Source of the DNA: Streptomyces sp. NBC_00513
GTDB lineage: Bacteria; Actinomycetota; Actinomycetes; Streptomycetales; Streptomycetaceae
Assembly: GCF_041431415.1 (NCBI RefSeq)
Contig: NZ_CP107845.1
Coordinates: 7,750,001-7,814,000 of the forward strand
Direction: 5' to 3'
DNA: 64,000 nucleotides
In this document: positions 40,379-50,022 of the stretch, one piece after another
How positions within the stretch are numbered: position 1 is the stretch's first letter
How the letters are laid out: every line of letters starts with the position of its first letter
Notes under the pieces: model-generated
What the model was told of the DNA's origin: nothing
What the model saw: only the letters and a program-made list of their open reading frames with translations
Database searches by the model: none
Position numbers and translations under genes: made by a program

Positions 40379-41116
40379 ACCCGCCGTCCCGCCCGTCTGC
40401 CCATGGCCCGAGGTGTCTCACACCGACACCCGAGATCTCACGTGCCGGCAAGCGCAGCCACGACCGTCCCACGAACCACCGCCATCACGGCCGAAGGCGC
40501 GCAGCACCTGACCCAGGCAGGCTCGGGAGGGCCACCGCGACCGGCCTTCATGCCGCTGGTCTCGCTGCGCACCGGCTGCGGCGGACGCCTGCGAGGTCGA
40601 CGACTACGCCAGGACCCAGGTCATCCTGCGCTCCGGGACGAAGGTATCCGCATACCCCGGTGCGCAGCCGGGCCGGAACCCTGTGGCAGTTGCCGACGGT
40701 ACGGCCTCACGTCGACCCTTGTGCCGAGCCCATCACGCCGGGAGAACCAGGTGTGCCGGCCCGACGAGTCGGTGAACCGGTGGCCGGCCGGTCGCGGTGA
40801 GCCGGACGGATCCCCGGTCGGGTCGGTCTCCGGCTCGGTCGGCTCCGGCGTCTCCGGCGTCTCGGGTACAAGGACTCACGGCCGTTGCCGGTGCCGGGCG
40901 ATGTTCCGCTCGGCACCGCAGGGCTCGTACGGCATCTCCTCGAACTGCCGCGTCGGTCCGGCCGATCATCCGCTCCGCCATGGGGATCAATTGCCACAGG
41001 CATACGCGCGTACTGGCCGGTTCCGCCTCTGAGAGTCCCTACCGTGGCGTGCACGACGCAGGCTCGGCCCAGGTGTCCGTCCTGCCCTCCATGTACCGAC
41101 CACGAAAGGAGTGAGC
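40379..41116. other. Long intergenic stretch without a supported gene
   Basis: No frame has a good start plus family motif. A plus-strand piece (EVDDYARTQVILRSGTKVSAYPG, about 40600-40665, shown in part) looks protein-like and could be a relic. The right end holds AAAGGAG, the ribosome site of the next gene. Confidence 0.35.
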
Positions 41117-41908
41117 GTGAACGCTCGCTTCGGCATGAAGCGGAAAGTCGTGCTTGGGGTAACGGCGCTGATCGCGATCACTGCCGGGGTTGTCCCGGCC
41201 TCCGCCCTGACCGGCGGAGGTCAGGGAAGCTCGCACCACTGGGGCGTCATCACCCGCAACACGATCGGCTCTCCCGTCGCTGCTCTCAGGGACGGCCCGT
41301 ACGGATCGTTCGGTGTCACGGGGACCGCCGCGAGGCCGCCCTACGGACGAGGCAGCCTCGGAATCGAGGTCGCGGATCGCTCCACTTCCCTCACTCCGCC
41401 CAGTGAGAAGGTCAGCTTCGGCAACGAGGTCGACTTCTACGGGAAGCCGATCCTTGGCGTCCAGGGTCTGAACCAGGTCGGTTTCCACGTCTTCCAGACC
41501 GGCGAGAACGTCTCTTACGGCGGCCCGACGAACATGCCGAACGTGACGTTCGAGATCAATCCGAACCTCACCGCGGCGCCGGCCACCACCTACTCGTCGT
41601 TGGTATGGCTGCCGCCGGCCTCCCCGGTGACGAACCGCTGGAGTGGCTACCTGGACGCCACCACGACCGGTACCTGGTTCCTCACGGGCAACGCGGGCAC
41701 CGTGACCGGCTGCGGCCTGGCGACCCCGTGCACCTTCGCGCAGCTGAAGAGCGCGCTCAACGACGGCGGCGCACAGCCGACCCTCTACACCGCTGCGGTC
41801 GGCAAGGGCCGCGACAACATGTGGATCGGCGCTGTCGACGGCCTGCGGATCAACGGGACCATCTACGACTTCGAGGCTGACGGAGTCAGGACGCGTCGTG
41901 CCATCTGA
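41117..41908 (+). CDS. Secreted protein of unknown function
   Basis: From GTG 41117 (AAAGGAG seven bases upstream; the GTG at 41111 is too close to it) the product is 263 residues. A signal peptide is present (MKRKVVLGVTALIAITAGVVPASALT). The mature domain is rich in Gly, Thr and aromatic residues (GFHVFQTGENVSYGGPTNMPNVTFE, RWSGYLDATTTGTWFLTG), suggesting a beta-sandwich. One probable disulphide is present (TGCGLATPCTF). I recognise no family. It is monocistronic and followed by a strong hairpin. Confidence 0.65.
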   Translation: MNARFGMKRKVVLGVTALIAITAGVVPASALTGGGQGSSHHWGVITRNTIGSPVAALRDGPYGSFGVTGTAARPPYGRGSLGIEVADRSTSLTPPSEKVSFGNEVDFYGKPILGVQGLNQVGFHVFQTGENVSYGGPTNMPNVTFEINPNLTAAPATTYSSLVWLPPASPVTNRWSGYLDATTTGTWFLTGNAGTVTGCGLATPCTFAQLKSALNDGGAQPTLYTAAVGKGRDNMWIGAVDGLRINGTIYDFEADGVRTRRAI

Positions 41909-41927
41909 GTTCTGACCAGCGGGCGTT

Positions 41928-41957
41928 GTCGTCCGCAGTCGTGAGGCTGCGGACGAC
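41928..41957. terminator. Bidirectional hairpin terminator
   Basis: GTCGTCCGCAG (41928-41938) pairs perfectly with CTGCGGACGAC (41947-41957) around an 8-base loop, 20 bases after the secreted-protein stop and 52 bases past the stop of the convergent VWA gene. Confidence 0.7.
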
Positions 41958-42009
41958 GCCATCCTCACCTCCATCCGCGAGGGGAGTGAACCTGCGCCGG
42001 CGGCCTCGC

Positions 42010-43332
42010 TCAGCCGATGTGGACGACGCGGGCCCACGCGGGCGGAGCGTCAGGGATGTAGTCGGGATTCTTCTCGTTCACGGTGCGGGGACGGGGGAAG
42101 AGGCCGACGACCGTGCGGCAGGATGGCTGCGCGGAGGGCCAGGGCGTCTGTCCGTCCGTCAGGGCGACGATCACGTCCGGGCGGGGGCGGGAGCGGAGCG
42201 CACGGGCGAAGCCGGACCGCAGGTCCGTACCGCCGCCGCCGATCAGTTCGAGGTTCTCTGCCCGGCACAGCGGTACGGCGACGCCCGCCGCCGCGTCGCA
42301 GGAGATCACCGACACCAGGTCGCGCCGCCCGCCCACCGCCCGCGAGATCGCCGCCACCTCCAGCAGCGCGCCGCCCAGCTCGGCGTCGCTCACCGACCCG
42401 GAGGTGTCGATCACGACGCAGACCCGGGGCGGCATCCGGCGCAGGCTCGGCAGCACGATGCCGGGGACGCCGGCGGAGCGGCGGGACGGACGCCGGTAGC
42501 TGTGGTCCTCGCCCGACCCCGGCGCACCCGCGGCCGCGCGGAGTGCCGCGCCGAGCAACTGCCGCCACGGTTGCGGAGGGTGGAAGGCCTCGTCCGCCCA
42601 GCGCCGCCACCCTTCCGGAGCGTCCCCGGGCCGGCCGGTGATCGCCTCAGCCACCCGGAAGCGCACCGCGTCGCGCTGCTGCCGGCTCAGGCCGTGTGAT
42701 CCTTCGGGCCCCAACTCCCAGGGCCGGGCGTGCCCGTCGGCGCCGCTGCCGCAGTCCAGCCAGGCCAGCCGTGGTGTGCGGCCCGCCATCGAGAACCCCC
42801 GCAGGTACTCCTCCATGAGCAGCCCGTCGGGCAGGCCCAGCGTCGCCGGGAGCACCGCCCCCGCCGGCATCGGCAGGCCATCGCCGTAGATGTCGTCGTT
42901 GATCTCGAAGTCGGCCGCGACGTTCTGCCGCAGCCGCTGCCCCGGCCCTTGGTCCCCGTGCTCCCGGGCGTACCGCGCGCCGCGTTCGTGGTGGTCCCGC
43001 AGCAGGTGGGAGACCTCGTGCACCCAGACGCCCGCCAGCTCTTCCAGCGGAGTGCGCGACACGAAGGACGGGGAGACGTAGCAGCGCCAGTAGGCGTCCA
43101 CCGCCATGGTCGGCACCGACCGGTCCTCCACCACGTGGAGCGCGAAGAGCGCGCCGGCGAGGTACGGTCGGACGGCGACCGCGTACAGCCGCGCTGCCAG
43201 CAACTTGTCCATGTCGAGCGGGACCACGGGGCCTGATGGTGCCCCGGGAACCGCGGCTTGCACCGTCCGTGGCGGCGGGGGCGGGGACATGGGGCGCGGC
43301 AGCGGGCGCGGCTGCTTCACGGCCCCGCTCAT
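42010..43332 (-). CDS. VWA-domain protein with metallopeptidase-like HEVSH motif (DUF2201-like)
   Basis: The 440-residue product has a proline-rich start, a zinc-peptidase-like helix GVWVHEVSHLLRDHHE (His105 and His109), a middle region, and a C-terminal von Willebrand A-like domain with metal-site motif VIDTSGSVSD (309-313), followed by GGGTDLRSGFARAL and IVALTDGQTPWP. This is the VWA-like/putative metallopeptidase family that pairs with MoxR-type AAA ATPases. Its ATG overlaps the stop of the MoxR gene by four bases, so translation is coupled. I infer a chaperone or protein-remodelling complex with MoxR; any peptidase activity is unproven. Confidence 0.8.
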   Translation of the reverse strand: MSGAVKQPRPLPRPMSPPPPPRTVQAAVPGAPSGPVVPLDMDKLLAARLYAVAVRPYLAGALFALHVVEDRSVPTMAVDAYWRCYVSPSFVSRTPLEELAGVWVHEVSHLLRDHHERGARYAREHGDQGPGQRLRQNVAADFEINDDIYGDGLPMPAGAVLPATLGLPDGLLMEEYLRGFSMAGRTPRLAWLDCGSGADGHARPWELGPEGSHGLSRQQRDAVRFRVAEAITGRPGDAPEGWRRWADEAFHPPQPWRQLLGAALRAAAGAPGSGEDHSYRRPSRRSAGVPGIVLPSLRRMPPRVCVVIDTSGSVSDAELGGALLEVAAISRAVGGRRDLVSVISCDAAAGVAVPLCRAENLELIGGGGTDLRSGFARALRSRPRPDVIVALTDGQTPWPSAQPSCRTVVGLFPRPRTVNEKNPDYIPDAPPAWARVVHIG

Positions 43333-44609
43333 CGGCGCCCACCCACCGCGCTCTTGGCGCCGGCGGCCGCCGCGGTACGGGCCACCGAGTCCTCCGCCCG
43401 CCGGGCGAGACCGACCACCGCAGCGAGGCGCTCCACCGTCTCCGGGACCTCCCAGCCGTCGCGCCGCAGCGCGGCCAGCGCCTTCGCCGGGGCGACCAGC
43501 AGATCCGGTGCGCCGGTCTCCAACGCCCTGACCAGAACCGCCCAGCCTGCCTCCCAGCGCTCCCGCTCCGGGCGCGCCCCGACGGCGGCGACCACCGCTT
43601 CCAGCGTGGCCTGGCGCAGGTCGCCGCGCTCGGGCAGTTCGGCGGCTGCCGGGTCGGCGAGCAGCGAATCCGGGTCCGGGAGCTCCATGCGGTCGATGTG
43701 GGCGAGCAGTTCGAGGCCGGGTCCGTCCCCTACCGCGCCTCGGACCAGCATCGCCAGCACGTCCCGGGAGACGGAAGCCGCCGTGCCGAAGGCGAGCAGG
43801 GTCATCGCGGCCTCCCAGCTGCGAGGCGAGGGCCAGGCACCACCACGCTTCGTCTCGGTGGTCGGCAGCCGGTGGATCAGGGTCGGCCGGGCGTTCAGGA
43901 AGCCGCAGACCGCGCGGCGGGCGAACGCCACCGCCTCCGGCAGTCCCGCCGGGTCGAGCCGGGGCAGTTCCGCGCGCGGCCATACCCCACCGAGGCCGCG
44001 CACCACCACGTCCCGGTCTTGCACCCAGTACAGGTGCACGAAGCGGTTCGCCAGCGGCGGGCTCAGCTCCCATCCGTCCGCGGCCGACGCACGCGGATTG
44101 GCCGCGGCCACGATCCGTACGCCGGGCGGCAGTTGCAGCGTGCCGACCTTCCGCTCCAAGACGACCCGTAGCAGTGCGGCCTGGACGGCAGGGGTGGCGG
44201 TGGACAGTTCGTCGAAGAAGAGCAGCCCTCGCCCGGCGCTCGCCAGCTCGACGGCCCACTGCGGCGGGGCCATGGGCACGCCGTTCGCCGCCGGGTCCTC
44301 GCCCACGATGGGCAGCCCGGAGAAGTCGGTCGGCTCGTGGACGCTGGCGATCACGGTCGTCAACGGCAGATCGAAGGAGGCGGCGAGCTGGGTCAGCGCG
44401 GCCGTCTTGCCGATGCCGGGCTCGCCCCAGAGCAGTACGGGCAAGTCGGCCGCGACGGCCAGGGTGAGCGCCTCCAGTTGCTCGTCGGGGCGCGGCTCGG
44501 TCGTGGTCGTCCGCAGGAGGGTCAGGAGGTCTCCGGCGAGGGAGAGCTGTGTGCGGCCGGCCGGGAGCGGCACGGGCACGGAGAGGTTGGTGTTCGAGGT
44601 CATGGGCAT
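43329..44609 (-). CDS. MoxR-type AAA ATPase
   Basis: From ATG 44609 (ATG 44603 is alternative) the product is 426 residues. AAA motifs: Walker A LLWGEPGIGKTAAL (62-69 core), Walker B GLLFFDELSTATP (129-134), sensor 1 RIVAAANPRASAADGW, then a helical lid with RANRF-like LSPPLANRFVHLYW. MoxR ATPases act as chaperones that insert metals or assemble complexes with VWA-domain partners. It is the middle gene of a three-gene minus-strand operon; the VWA partner overlaps its end. There are 244 non-coding bases between it and the upstream gene. Confidence 0.9.
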   Translation of the reverse strand: MPMTSNTNLSVPVPLPAGRTQLSLAGDLLTLLRTTTTEPRPDEQLEALTLAVAADLPVLLWGEPGIGKTAALTQLAASFDLPLTTVIASVHEPTDFSGLPIVGEDPAANGVPMAPPQWAVELASAGRGLLFFDELSTATPAVQAALLRVVLERKVGTLQLPPGVRIVAAANPRASAADGWELSPPLANRFVHLYWVQDRDVVVRGLGGVWPRAELPRLDPAGLPEAVAFARRAVCGFLNARPTLIHRLPTTETKRGGAWPSPRSWEAAMTLLAFGTAASVSRDVLAMLVRGAVGDGPGLELLAHIDRMELPDPDSLLADPAAAELPERGDLRQATLEAVVAAVGARPERERWEAGWAVLVRALETGAPDLLVAPAKALAALRRDGWEVPETVERLAAVVGLARRAEDSVARTAAAAGAKSAVGGRR

Positions 44610-44853
44610 CACCTGGGTGTGATCGGGGACGGGGGGCCGTCCTGGATGTCGTCGTCGTTCAGCGGCGCGCGACGGCTTGGGCGCCGTGCGTTCGTCACGT
44701 GCGGTCGGCGCGCGGTACCCGCATGGGGTCACGTCCAGCCGCCGGTGTGGGGGCCGGGCCGGACCGTTGCAGGTGTGAGTCGGGTACGGGGAGGTCGGAC
44801 GAGGTCGTGCGGCCGATCGGGCCCGCGGGCGCGGGCGCTGCGGAGCCTCGGCT

Positions 44854-46293
44854 CTACAGGCCGGTCCGGGGTCGGGTACGGCTGCCCCGCTTGCGGCGCA
44901 ACTCCTGCGGCAGACGGCGGTCGAGCCGTGGCCGGTACCCCGGGTCCCCCGTCGCAGCCGCGGCGGGATGCACCGGTACCAGCCCCGAGCGGAAGAGCCC
45001 GTGGCCGAGGCGGCCGGCCACAGCCGCTTCCAGCGCTTCCCGCAGGGGTCCTTCACGCAGGACGGCGCCGGGGCCGAGCAGCCCTTCGACCACGGCCAGG
45101 GCCCCGGTCACGTCGCCGTGCCCGAGCCGCTCACGGACGGCGGGCAGCGCCTCGGGGCTGCGGTGCACCGTGTCGATCGCCCTCAGGCAGGGCAGTCCAG
45201 GCCCTCCGAGCGCCATGAGGAGTTCCTCACGGGCCAGTTGGGTCGGAGGATGGTCGACCGCGGTCAGCGTCCCGTTTCGCAGCGCAATCCGGTGGACTTC
45301 GCCCAGGCACTCGACCCGATGCGGATCCGTGGCCCGGGGGGCCGGGTCGTCCGCCGGCCTTCCGGGGCCGGGCTCCGCCGCCGGACCGGAGGCGGAGCCC
45401 ACGGCTACGGGAAGCGTGGACAGCGCGGCCGCGACCAACGGGTGCAGCCGTTCGGCGGGGAGCAGGCCGGCCCGCAGCAGCTCCAGGTCCGGATGCCTCC
45501 GGGCAGCTGCTTCCGGAAGCAGCGGGAGCGCCGCGATCTGCTGCGGCGGCAGCGTCTCCCGTACCGGCCGAAGGACCGGGGCATGGCTGTCGTCGGGGGC
45601 GACGAGTTCGAGCACGGAGTGGCTGCGCGCACCGAGCCGCACGGTGAGGGCTCCGCGAGGACGGCCCTCGGCCCGCAGGAGCAGTTCCGCCTCGTGGGCC
45701 CAGTGGCCGGGCGGCCACGAGGGATCACGGCTTGCGGTTCGGTACGGCGCGTCCGCGCCGCATCTCTGTGCCAGCTCGGCGCTGCGCGTGGCGTCCCAGA
45801 GGTGGCGGTGCAGGTCGAGACGGAAACGCCGGTCGGGGTGGGGGTGCGGATGGTGCTCCGGTGCGCTGTCCCGCGAATCCTCCCAGAGCGCCAGGGACAT
45901 CCGCTGGCCTGCGTCCGCCCAGGCGGGCGGCGTCCGCACGACGAGCTGTGGTGCCGCGGGGCCTCGGGCGCCGTAGCGGGCGAGCGAAAGGGTGAGACCG
46001 GGCCGGAGCCGCCCGTCGGGGGCGATCCGGGGCATGTTCCAGCGCAGCAGTTCCGGCGCCAGTCGGCGCAGATCGGCCCGGATGCGGGTGGCGAGGTCAG
46101 TGCCGTGGCTGTCGCGGACGGCGCGCAGATCGAGATCGACATCAATCCGGGCGACGGCGCAGGCCCCGGCCCAGTCACCGGCCGCACGGCGCGCGGTCGC
46201 GTTCTCGATCATGGACGGTGGCACGGCGTAGTCGCGTACGCGCTGCCACATCAGCAGGCGGGCGGGAATCGGTTCCACGAAGTGAGCTGCCAT
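44854..46293 (-). CDS. Uncharacterised third component of the MoxR/VWA locus
   Basis: From ATG 46293 (AAGGTGA upstream) the product is 479 residues, soluble and rich in Arg, Leu and Pro. Blocks include PIPARLLMWQRVRDYAVPPSMI, RIDVDLDLRAVRDSHGTDL, LAPELLRWNMPRIAPDGRLRP and TLSLARYGARGPAAPQLVV. No known catalytic motif is visible. A gene of this size upstream of moxR and the VWA-metallopeptidase-like gene is a recurring arrangement (compare the three-gene yehLMP-type loci), so I infer a substrate or adaptor subunit. The start is near a 13-bp palindrome at 46365. Confidence 0.65.
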   Translation of the reverse strand: MAAHFVEPIPARLLMWQRVRDYAVPPSMIENATARRAAGDWAGACAVARIDVDLDLRAVRDSHGTDLATRIRADLRRLAPELLRWNMPRIAPDGRLRPGLTLSLARYGARGPAAPQLVVRTPPAWADAGQRMSLALWEDSRDSAPEHHPHPHPDRRFRLDLHRHLWDATRSAELAQRCGADAPYRTASRDPSWPPGHWAHEAELLLRAEGRPRGALTVRLGARSHSVLELVAPDDSHAPVLRPVRETLPPQQIAALPLLPEAAARRHPDLELLRAGLLPAERLHPLVAAALSTLPVAVGSASGPAAEPGPGRPADDPAPRATDPHRVECLGEVHRIALRNGTLTAVDHPPTQLAREELLMALGGPGLPCLRAIDTVHRSPEALPAVRERLGHGDVTGALAVVEGLLGPGAVLREGPLREALEAAVAGRLGHGLFRSGLVPVHPAAAATGDPGYRPRLDRRLPQELRRKRGSRTRPRTGL

Positions 46294-46364
46294 CAGCACT
46301 CACCTTGCGTGGACGATTCCCCCAATCCGAAGGAGGGGAAGTTGTTCATCACCGGCATCATAAG

Positions 46365-46377
46365 CATCCGTCGGATG
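46365..46377. promoter_or_regulatory. Small palindrome upstream of the MoxR/VWA operon
   Basis: CATCCG-T-CGGATG, perfect, 72 bases upstream of the first gene of the operon in an AT-richer patch. It may be an operator. The rest of the 300-base gap shows nothing else. Confidence 0.3.
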
Positions 46378-46600
46378 ATCTGTCAGCCATAAAACGTGAG
46401 GCCTCAGGGCTGTGGCCGGCGTCGGCACGGTGGGCCCTCATGCCCCTGGTCCGCGGCATACCGGTCCCTGGGCAGGGCCGCGTCCAGGGCCGTACGGAGG
46501 CATGGGCGGGGCAGAGGAGGAGGTGTCCGGCCGCTCGACCGAGCCTGAGGGGATGCGGAGGGCCTCCCGGCCCGCCAGGGGCGCCGTCTAGCCTGTCCCG

Positions 46601-47248
46601 ATGGGACTCGACATCACCGTGCTCATGGTCGACTGGGAGCACCTGGCGCGGATACCGCCGGACGACAGGGTGAACGTACTGGGCGATGCCGCCTGCCCCG
46701 ACTTCTGCTGCGAAGCGTGCGAGGACGCCGACTACGCCGTGACGGGCGGCTGGGTGTGGCAGCGGCAGGTGACTTGGTGCGCCGAGTACCGGTTCCACGG
46801 AACCACCGGTTCCTACGGCTGGCACCCCCGATTGGGCAATGCCTGGCAGGACGTCCGGACCTCGATGGCACCCGAACTACGAGACGCCCTGGACCACTTC
46901 CTGCGCGGCCTGTTCTGGGACGACCCGGACGACCTCACTGGGACGGACCCCACGGCCCCCGCGGAGGAGGAACGGCCCGCCGCGCGCGGCTTCCCCGACG
47001 ACCCCGCTCCGTGGCGCCCCCGGGTGCTCCTGCTCAGCGCCCCCGACGAGGTGTCGGAGCTGGTCCGCTCCTGGCAGGTGGCCGCGACCCGGCTGGAGGA
47101 ACTGCGCGGGCCCTTCGAAGCCGAGGCCGCCGGCTGGGCGGGCCGGCCCGCCGGCTTCGACGCCGCCGCGGCGCTGTTGCGCGAATGGGGCGACGTGGCC
47201 ACGGAGGCCGGCGCCCGCGGATGGGGCCTGGTCGGACTCCCCTTCTAG
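46601..47248 (+). CDS. Hypothetical protein
   Basis: The 215-residue product starts MGLDITVLMVDWEHLARIPPDDR and contains an unusual run of cysteines (AACPDFCCEACEDADY) that could bind a metal. It continues with GGWVWQRQVTWCAEYRFHGTTGSYGWHPR and a C-terminal helical region. The composition is normal for a real soluble protein and the start is clean, but I recognise no family. Downstream, 47249-47462 contains a short protein-like piece (RIGRHEITARGDGLNLTNS) that may be a relic. Confidence 0.6.
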   Translation: MGLDITVLMVDWEHLARIPPDDRVNVLGDAACPDFCCEACEDADYAVTGGWVWQRQVTWCAEYRFHGTTGSYGWHPRLGNAWQDVRTSMAPELRDALDHFLRGLFWDDPDDLTGTDPTAPAEEERPAARGFPDDPAPWRPRVLLLSAPDEVSELVRSWQVAATRLEELRGPFEAEAAGWAGRPAGFDAAAALLREWGDVATEAGARGWGLVGLPF

Positions 47249-47462
47249 ACCGCTCCACGTCGTCACGCACCACGACACTCGGCGCATCGGCCGGCACGAG
47301 ATCACCGCCCGCGGCGACGGCCTCAATCTCACCAACTCCACCGGCCCGGCGACCTCGACCACCAGCCGGCTGCGCCCATACCCGCAGGACCCTCGCGCCG
47401 ACCCGTTCGACCAACGCACCTCCGTACCGGGGCCGGCACGGGGCCCGACACGCACCTGACTC

Positions 47463-48509
47463 CTATCCGCCATCTGCCTTGCCGGAAGCGGGCTGGTGGG
47501 CTTCCTTCGTGGCCGGGTGTCCATCGCGCAGCTCACGACGCAGCGAACGAAGCGCCGCACGTTCAGCGCTGCGCCGCCGAAGCCAGGCCCGCCACCGCAC
47601 GCGCGTCAGGACGAGCACGAGGACGAGCAGCACGACGGCGGAGCCGATCAGGACGGCCAGGAGCCAGGGGAAGTAGGACAGCCGGACCGTATCGCTGTCC
47701 ACCGTCTTGGCAGCGCCGCCGGGGACGGTCGCGGTCACTCTGGCGGTGACCTCGCGGCGGCCGAGGGCGGGGAGCCCGGTGAACCGGCCGGTGACGGTGG
47801 CGGTGCCGCCCGGGATCACGTAGATCCCCGAGGGGGCGAGTGGCACGGTCCGAGGGGAGCCTCCCCGGATGTTCAGGACGCCGGTGAAGATGTAGAGGAC
47901 GTTGCCCGTGTTGCGCACGGTCACCGTGAACTCCTCACCGCCGCCGACCGGTCGGTGCTCCAGCGTGGTGAGGGAGACCCGCAGGTCGGCGGTGCCGGGG
48001 ACGGTGACCTGAACGAGACGGGCGATGCGGGTCTCGGTGTTCACCCCGCCGCTGACCGCCGGGGTCCGCAGCGCGGTGACCAGGCTGCCCGTGTAGCTGC
48101 CCGGCGGCGTTCCCTCCGGGACGGCCAGGGCGAACCTGACGGACTGGCGGCTCTTGGGCTGGACGGTGACGGTGGCCTCGGAGTCCGGCTTCAGCCAGGC
48201 CCCCACGGCCGTCATCCTCTGGCCTTCCTGGGCGGGAGCCAGACCACCCCCGACGGCGTTGGAGACATCCGCCGCGTAGACATGGAAGACCCGTACCTGA
48301 TCACTCTGGTTGTAGATGACCGCCGAGTCCTCGATCCGGGAACCGGCCTTCAGCGCGTAGCCGAAGTGCCCGCCGGTCAGCGTCGTCAGGCCGTACAGCC
48401 CGGCCTGGACGCCGAAAGGCGCGTCCGAAGCGGATGGCGCGCCGGTCGGAGAGGGAGAGGGCGCTGCCCGCGCGCCCGGCGCCATGCCGAGCACGAGGCC
48501 CGTGAGCAT
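47463..48509 (-). CDS. Secreted DUF916-like surface protein with C-terminal membrane anchor
   Basis: The product is 348 residues from ATG 48509 (GTGGAGC upstream). After a short export signal ([16 protein letters not shown]) come two beta-sandwich domains: [39 protein letters not shown] and [22 protein letters not shown] transmembrane helix ([22 protein letters not shown]) and a basic tail end the protein. This is the layout of DUF916/WxL-interacting-type surface proteins. The signal lacks its usual basic N-region; upstream codons [10 protein letters not shown] are in frame and would supply it, so the true start may have been lost at the junction with the FG-GAP gene. Confidence 0.65.
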   Translation of the reverse strand: MLTGLVLGMAPGARAAPSPSPTGAPSASDAPFGVQAGLYGLTTLTGGHFGYALKAGSRIEDSAVIYNQSDQVRVFHVYAADVSNAVGGGLAPAQEGQRMTAVGAWLKPDSEATVTVQPKSRQSVRFALAVPEGTPPGSYTGSLVTALRTPAVSGGVNTETRIARLVQVTVPGTADLRVSLTTLEHRPVGGGEEFTVTVRNTGNVLYIFTGVLNIRGGSPRTVPLAPSGIYVIPGGTATVTGRFTGLPALGRREVTARVTATVPGGAAKTVDSDTVRLSYFPWLLAVLIGSAVVLLVLVLVLTRVRWRAWLRRRSAERAALRSLRRELRDGHPATKEAHQPASGKADGG

Positions 48510-49042
48510 GAGGCTCCACAGGGCGGGGAGGCGTGCCCGGAGGGTGGTGGCGGCGCCGGCGCGAAGTAGGAGGTGGCTGGAGCGAACCCGCCCTTGCCGT
48601 CGCCGAGCAGCTCGACGATGCTGCCCATGCTCTCCGTGCCGTGCTGGGTGGGCCGCCCGGTGGTGGCCGCGGCGACGACCGCGTCCAGCCTGCCGTCGCC
48701 GTTGAGGTCGGCGAGGGCGACAGCCGTGGGGTAGGTGCCGGTGTCGAGGCCGAACGAGACACCAGGGCCAAAGCCCCCCTTGCCGTCGCCTAGAGCGGCG
48801 ACCAAGGTGTTCGATCCCCGGACCGGGGTGACGAGGTCCGCCTTGCCGTCGCCGTTCAGGTCACCGAGCGCGGGCGCGGTGCCCTTCCCGGAACCGGCCG
48901 GCAGCGGGACGGCGCTCGCCCCGGCGAACGAGACGGTCGGATCCGGTGCCGCCTGGGCCGCCGGGGCCAGGCACAGCCCGGCCACGAGCGCGGCGGCGGA
49001 ACCGAGCACGAGCCCGGCTCTGCGTGGTGCGGAAATCTTCAA
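48386..49042 (-). CDS. Secreted FG-GAP/VCBS repeat protein, C-terminus out of frame
   Basis: From TTG 49042 (AAGGGG nine bases upstream) the product is 218 residues. A signal peptide ([26 protein letters not shown], shown in part) is followed by three FG-GAP-type repeats with calcium-loop text [18 protein letters not shown] and [18 protein letters not shown]. After [12 protein letters not shown] the frame enters Pro/Ser/Arg-rich text that is antisense-like to nothing and overlaps the next gene in another frame. Normal FG-GAP proteins have more repeats, so the 3' part was probably deleted. Confidence 0.6.
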   Translation of the reverse strand: MKISAPRRAGLVLGSAAALVAGLCLAPAAQAAPDPTVSFAGASAVPLPAGSGKGTAPALGDLNGDGKADLVTPVRGSNTLVAALGDGKGGFGPGVSFGLDTGTYPTAVALADLNGDGRLDAVVAAATTGRPTQHGTESMGSIVELLGDGKGGFAPATSYFAPAPPPPSGHASPPCGASCSRASCSAWRRARGQRPLPLRPARHPLRTRLSASRPGCTA

Positions 49043-49299
49043 CGTACCTACCCCTTGAGGAAGTTGAGGCACGCCGACGGGAGGAATCGACCTGCGGTGC
49101 AATGACGGGAGAGTCGGCTGAAGTCAACACCGCCACACCGGGGAAGATCAGTGGTTGTCCCACCAGTTCCCGTGTCCGTTTCCGCGCCACGATCTGGTGA
49201 TACCTACGACAGCTCACCGGTGCCGGGAACCCGTGCCGCGCGCCGGCGGGCTTCCCGGAGAACCGGAGAACCGTTGGTGGACTCGCCGGACCGATCGGG

Positions 49300-49917
49300 T
49301 CAGCCCAGGTTCCGGGCACCGCCGAGGGTCGGGGGCAGGGGGTCGGCGAGGTAGTGCTGGATGGTGGGGGCGAGGAGGTCTGTGACCGAGTCGGCGGGGA
49401 GGGTGGCGATGGCGCCGACCTGCCAGATGTAGCGGTTCATGACCATGCCGACGATCTGGGTGGCGATGAGGCTGGCCCGCAGGTTGCGCTCGGCGTCGGG
49501 CAGGCTGTGGGAGACGACGGCCAGCACGAGTTCGGAGAACAACTCCCGCAGGCGTTGCAGGGCGACCGGTTCCTGGGCGGCGGTGAGGATGATGGAGCGC
49601 AGGATCTCGGCGGGGACGGGGTCCTCCCACAGATTCAGGGTGGCCTGCACGAAGGCGTGGCCGCGGTGCTCCATGGGCTGTTCGGCGGCGGCGGCCACGG
49701 CTGCGCCGAACGCCTCGGGGGGTTGCATCACCTCTTCCAACAGCCCTGTCTTGGTACGGAAGTAGTAGTTCACCAAGCCGGGGTCGACGCCGGCCTCCTG
49801 GGCGACCGACCGCAGTGAGGTCGCGGCGTAGCCGCGGGTGGCGAAGGATCTGCGGGCGGCGGCGACGATCTTGTCCGCCTGCTCTCCGCGTTCACCCCGA
49901 GGGCCTCGACCAGTCAC
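49300..49917 (-). CDS. TetR-family transcriptional regulator
   Basis: The 205-residue product has the TetR helix-turn-helix IVAAARRSFATRGYAATSLRSVAQEAGVDPGLVNYYFRTK (one block, residues about 17-57) and a ligand-binding domain of the TetR_C group (ILRSIILTAAQEPVALQRLRELF). It starts at GTG 49917 and is divergent from a CocE-type hydrolase gene across 105 bases that contain an inverted repeat. It is likely the repressor of the hydrolase and acyl-CoA ligase genes and of itself. Confidence 0.9.
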   Translation of the reverse strand: MTGRGPRGERGEQADKIVAAARRSFATRGYAATSLRSVAQEAGVDPGLVNYYFRTKTGLLEEVMQPPEAFGAAVAAAAEQPMEHRGHAFVQATLNLWEDPVPAEILRSIILTAAQEPVALQRLRELFSELVLAVVSHSLPDAERNLRASLIATQIVGMVMNRYIWQVGAIATLPADSVTDLLAPTIQHYLADPLPPTLGGARNLG

Positions 49918-49991
49918 ACCGCATCACCTTCCGTAACGGTTGGGAGAGGGGGCTTCCCCTCGGCGAGAGTTTCAGCATACGTTGAAATTAG

Positions 49992-50009
49992 TTTCCACGC
50001 ATGAGGAAA
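49992..50009. promoter_or_regulatory. Operator-like inverted repeat in the tetR/hydrolase promoter region
   Basis: TTTCC and GGAAA arms separated by 8 bases, extended by AATTAG/AATTAG similarity on both sides, 14 bases before the hydrolase start. A TetR binding site is likely. Confidence 0.45.
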
Positions 50010-50022
50010 TTAGGAGTTGGTC

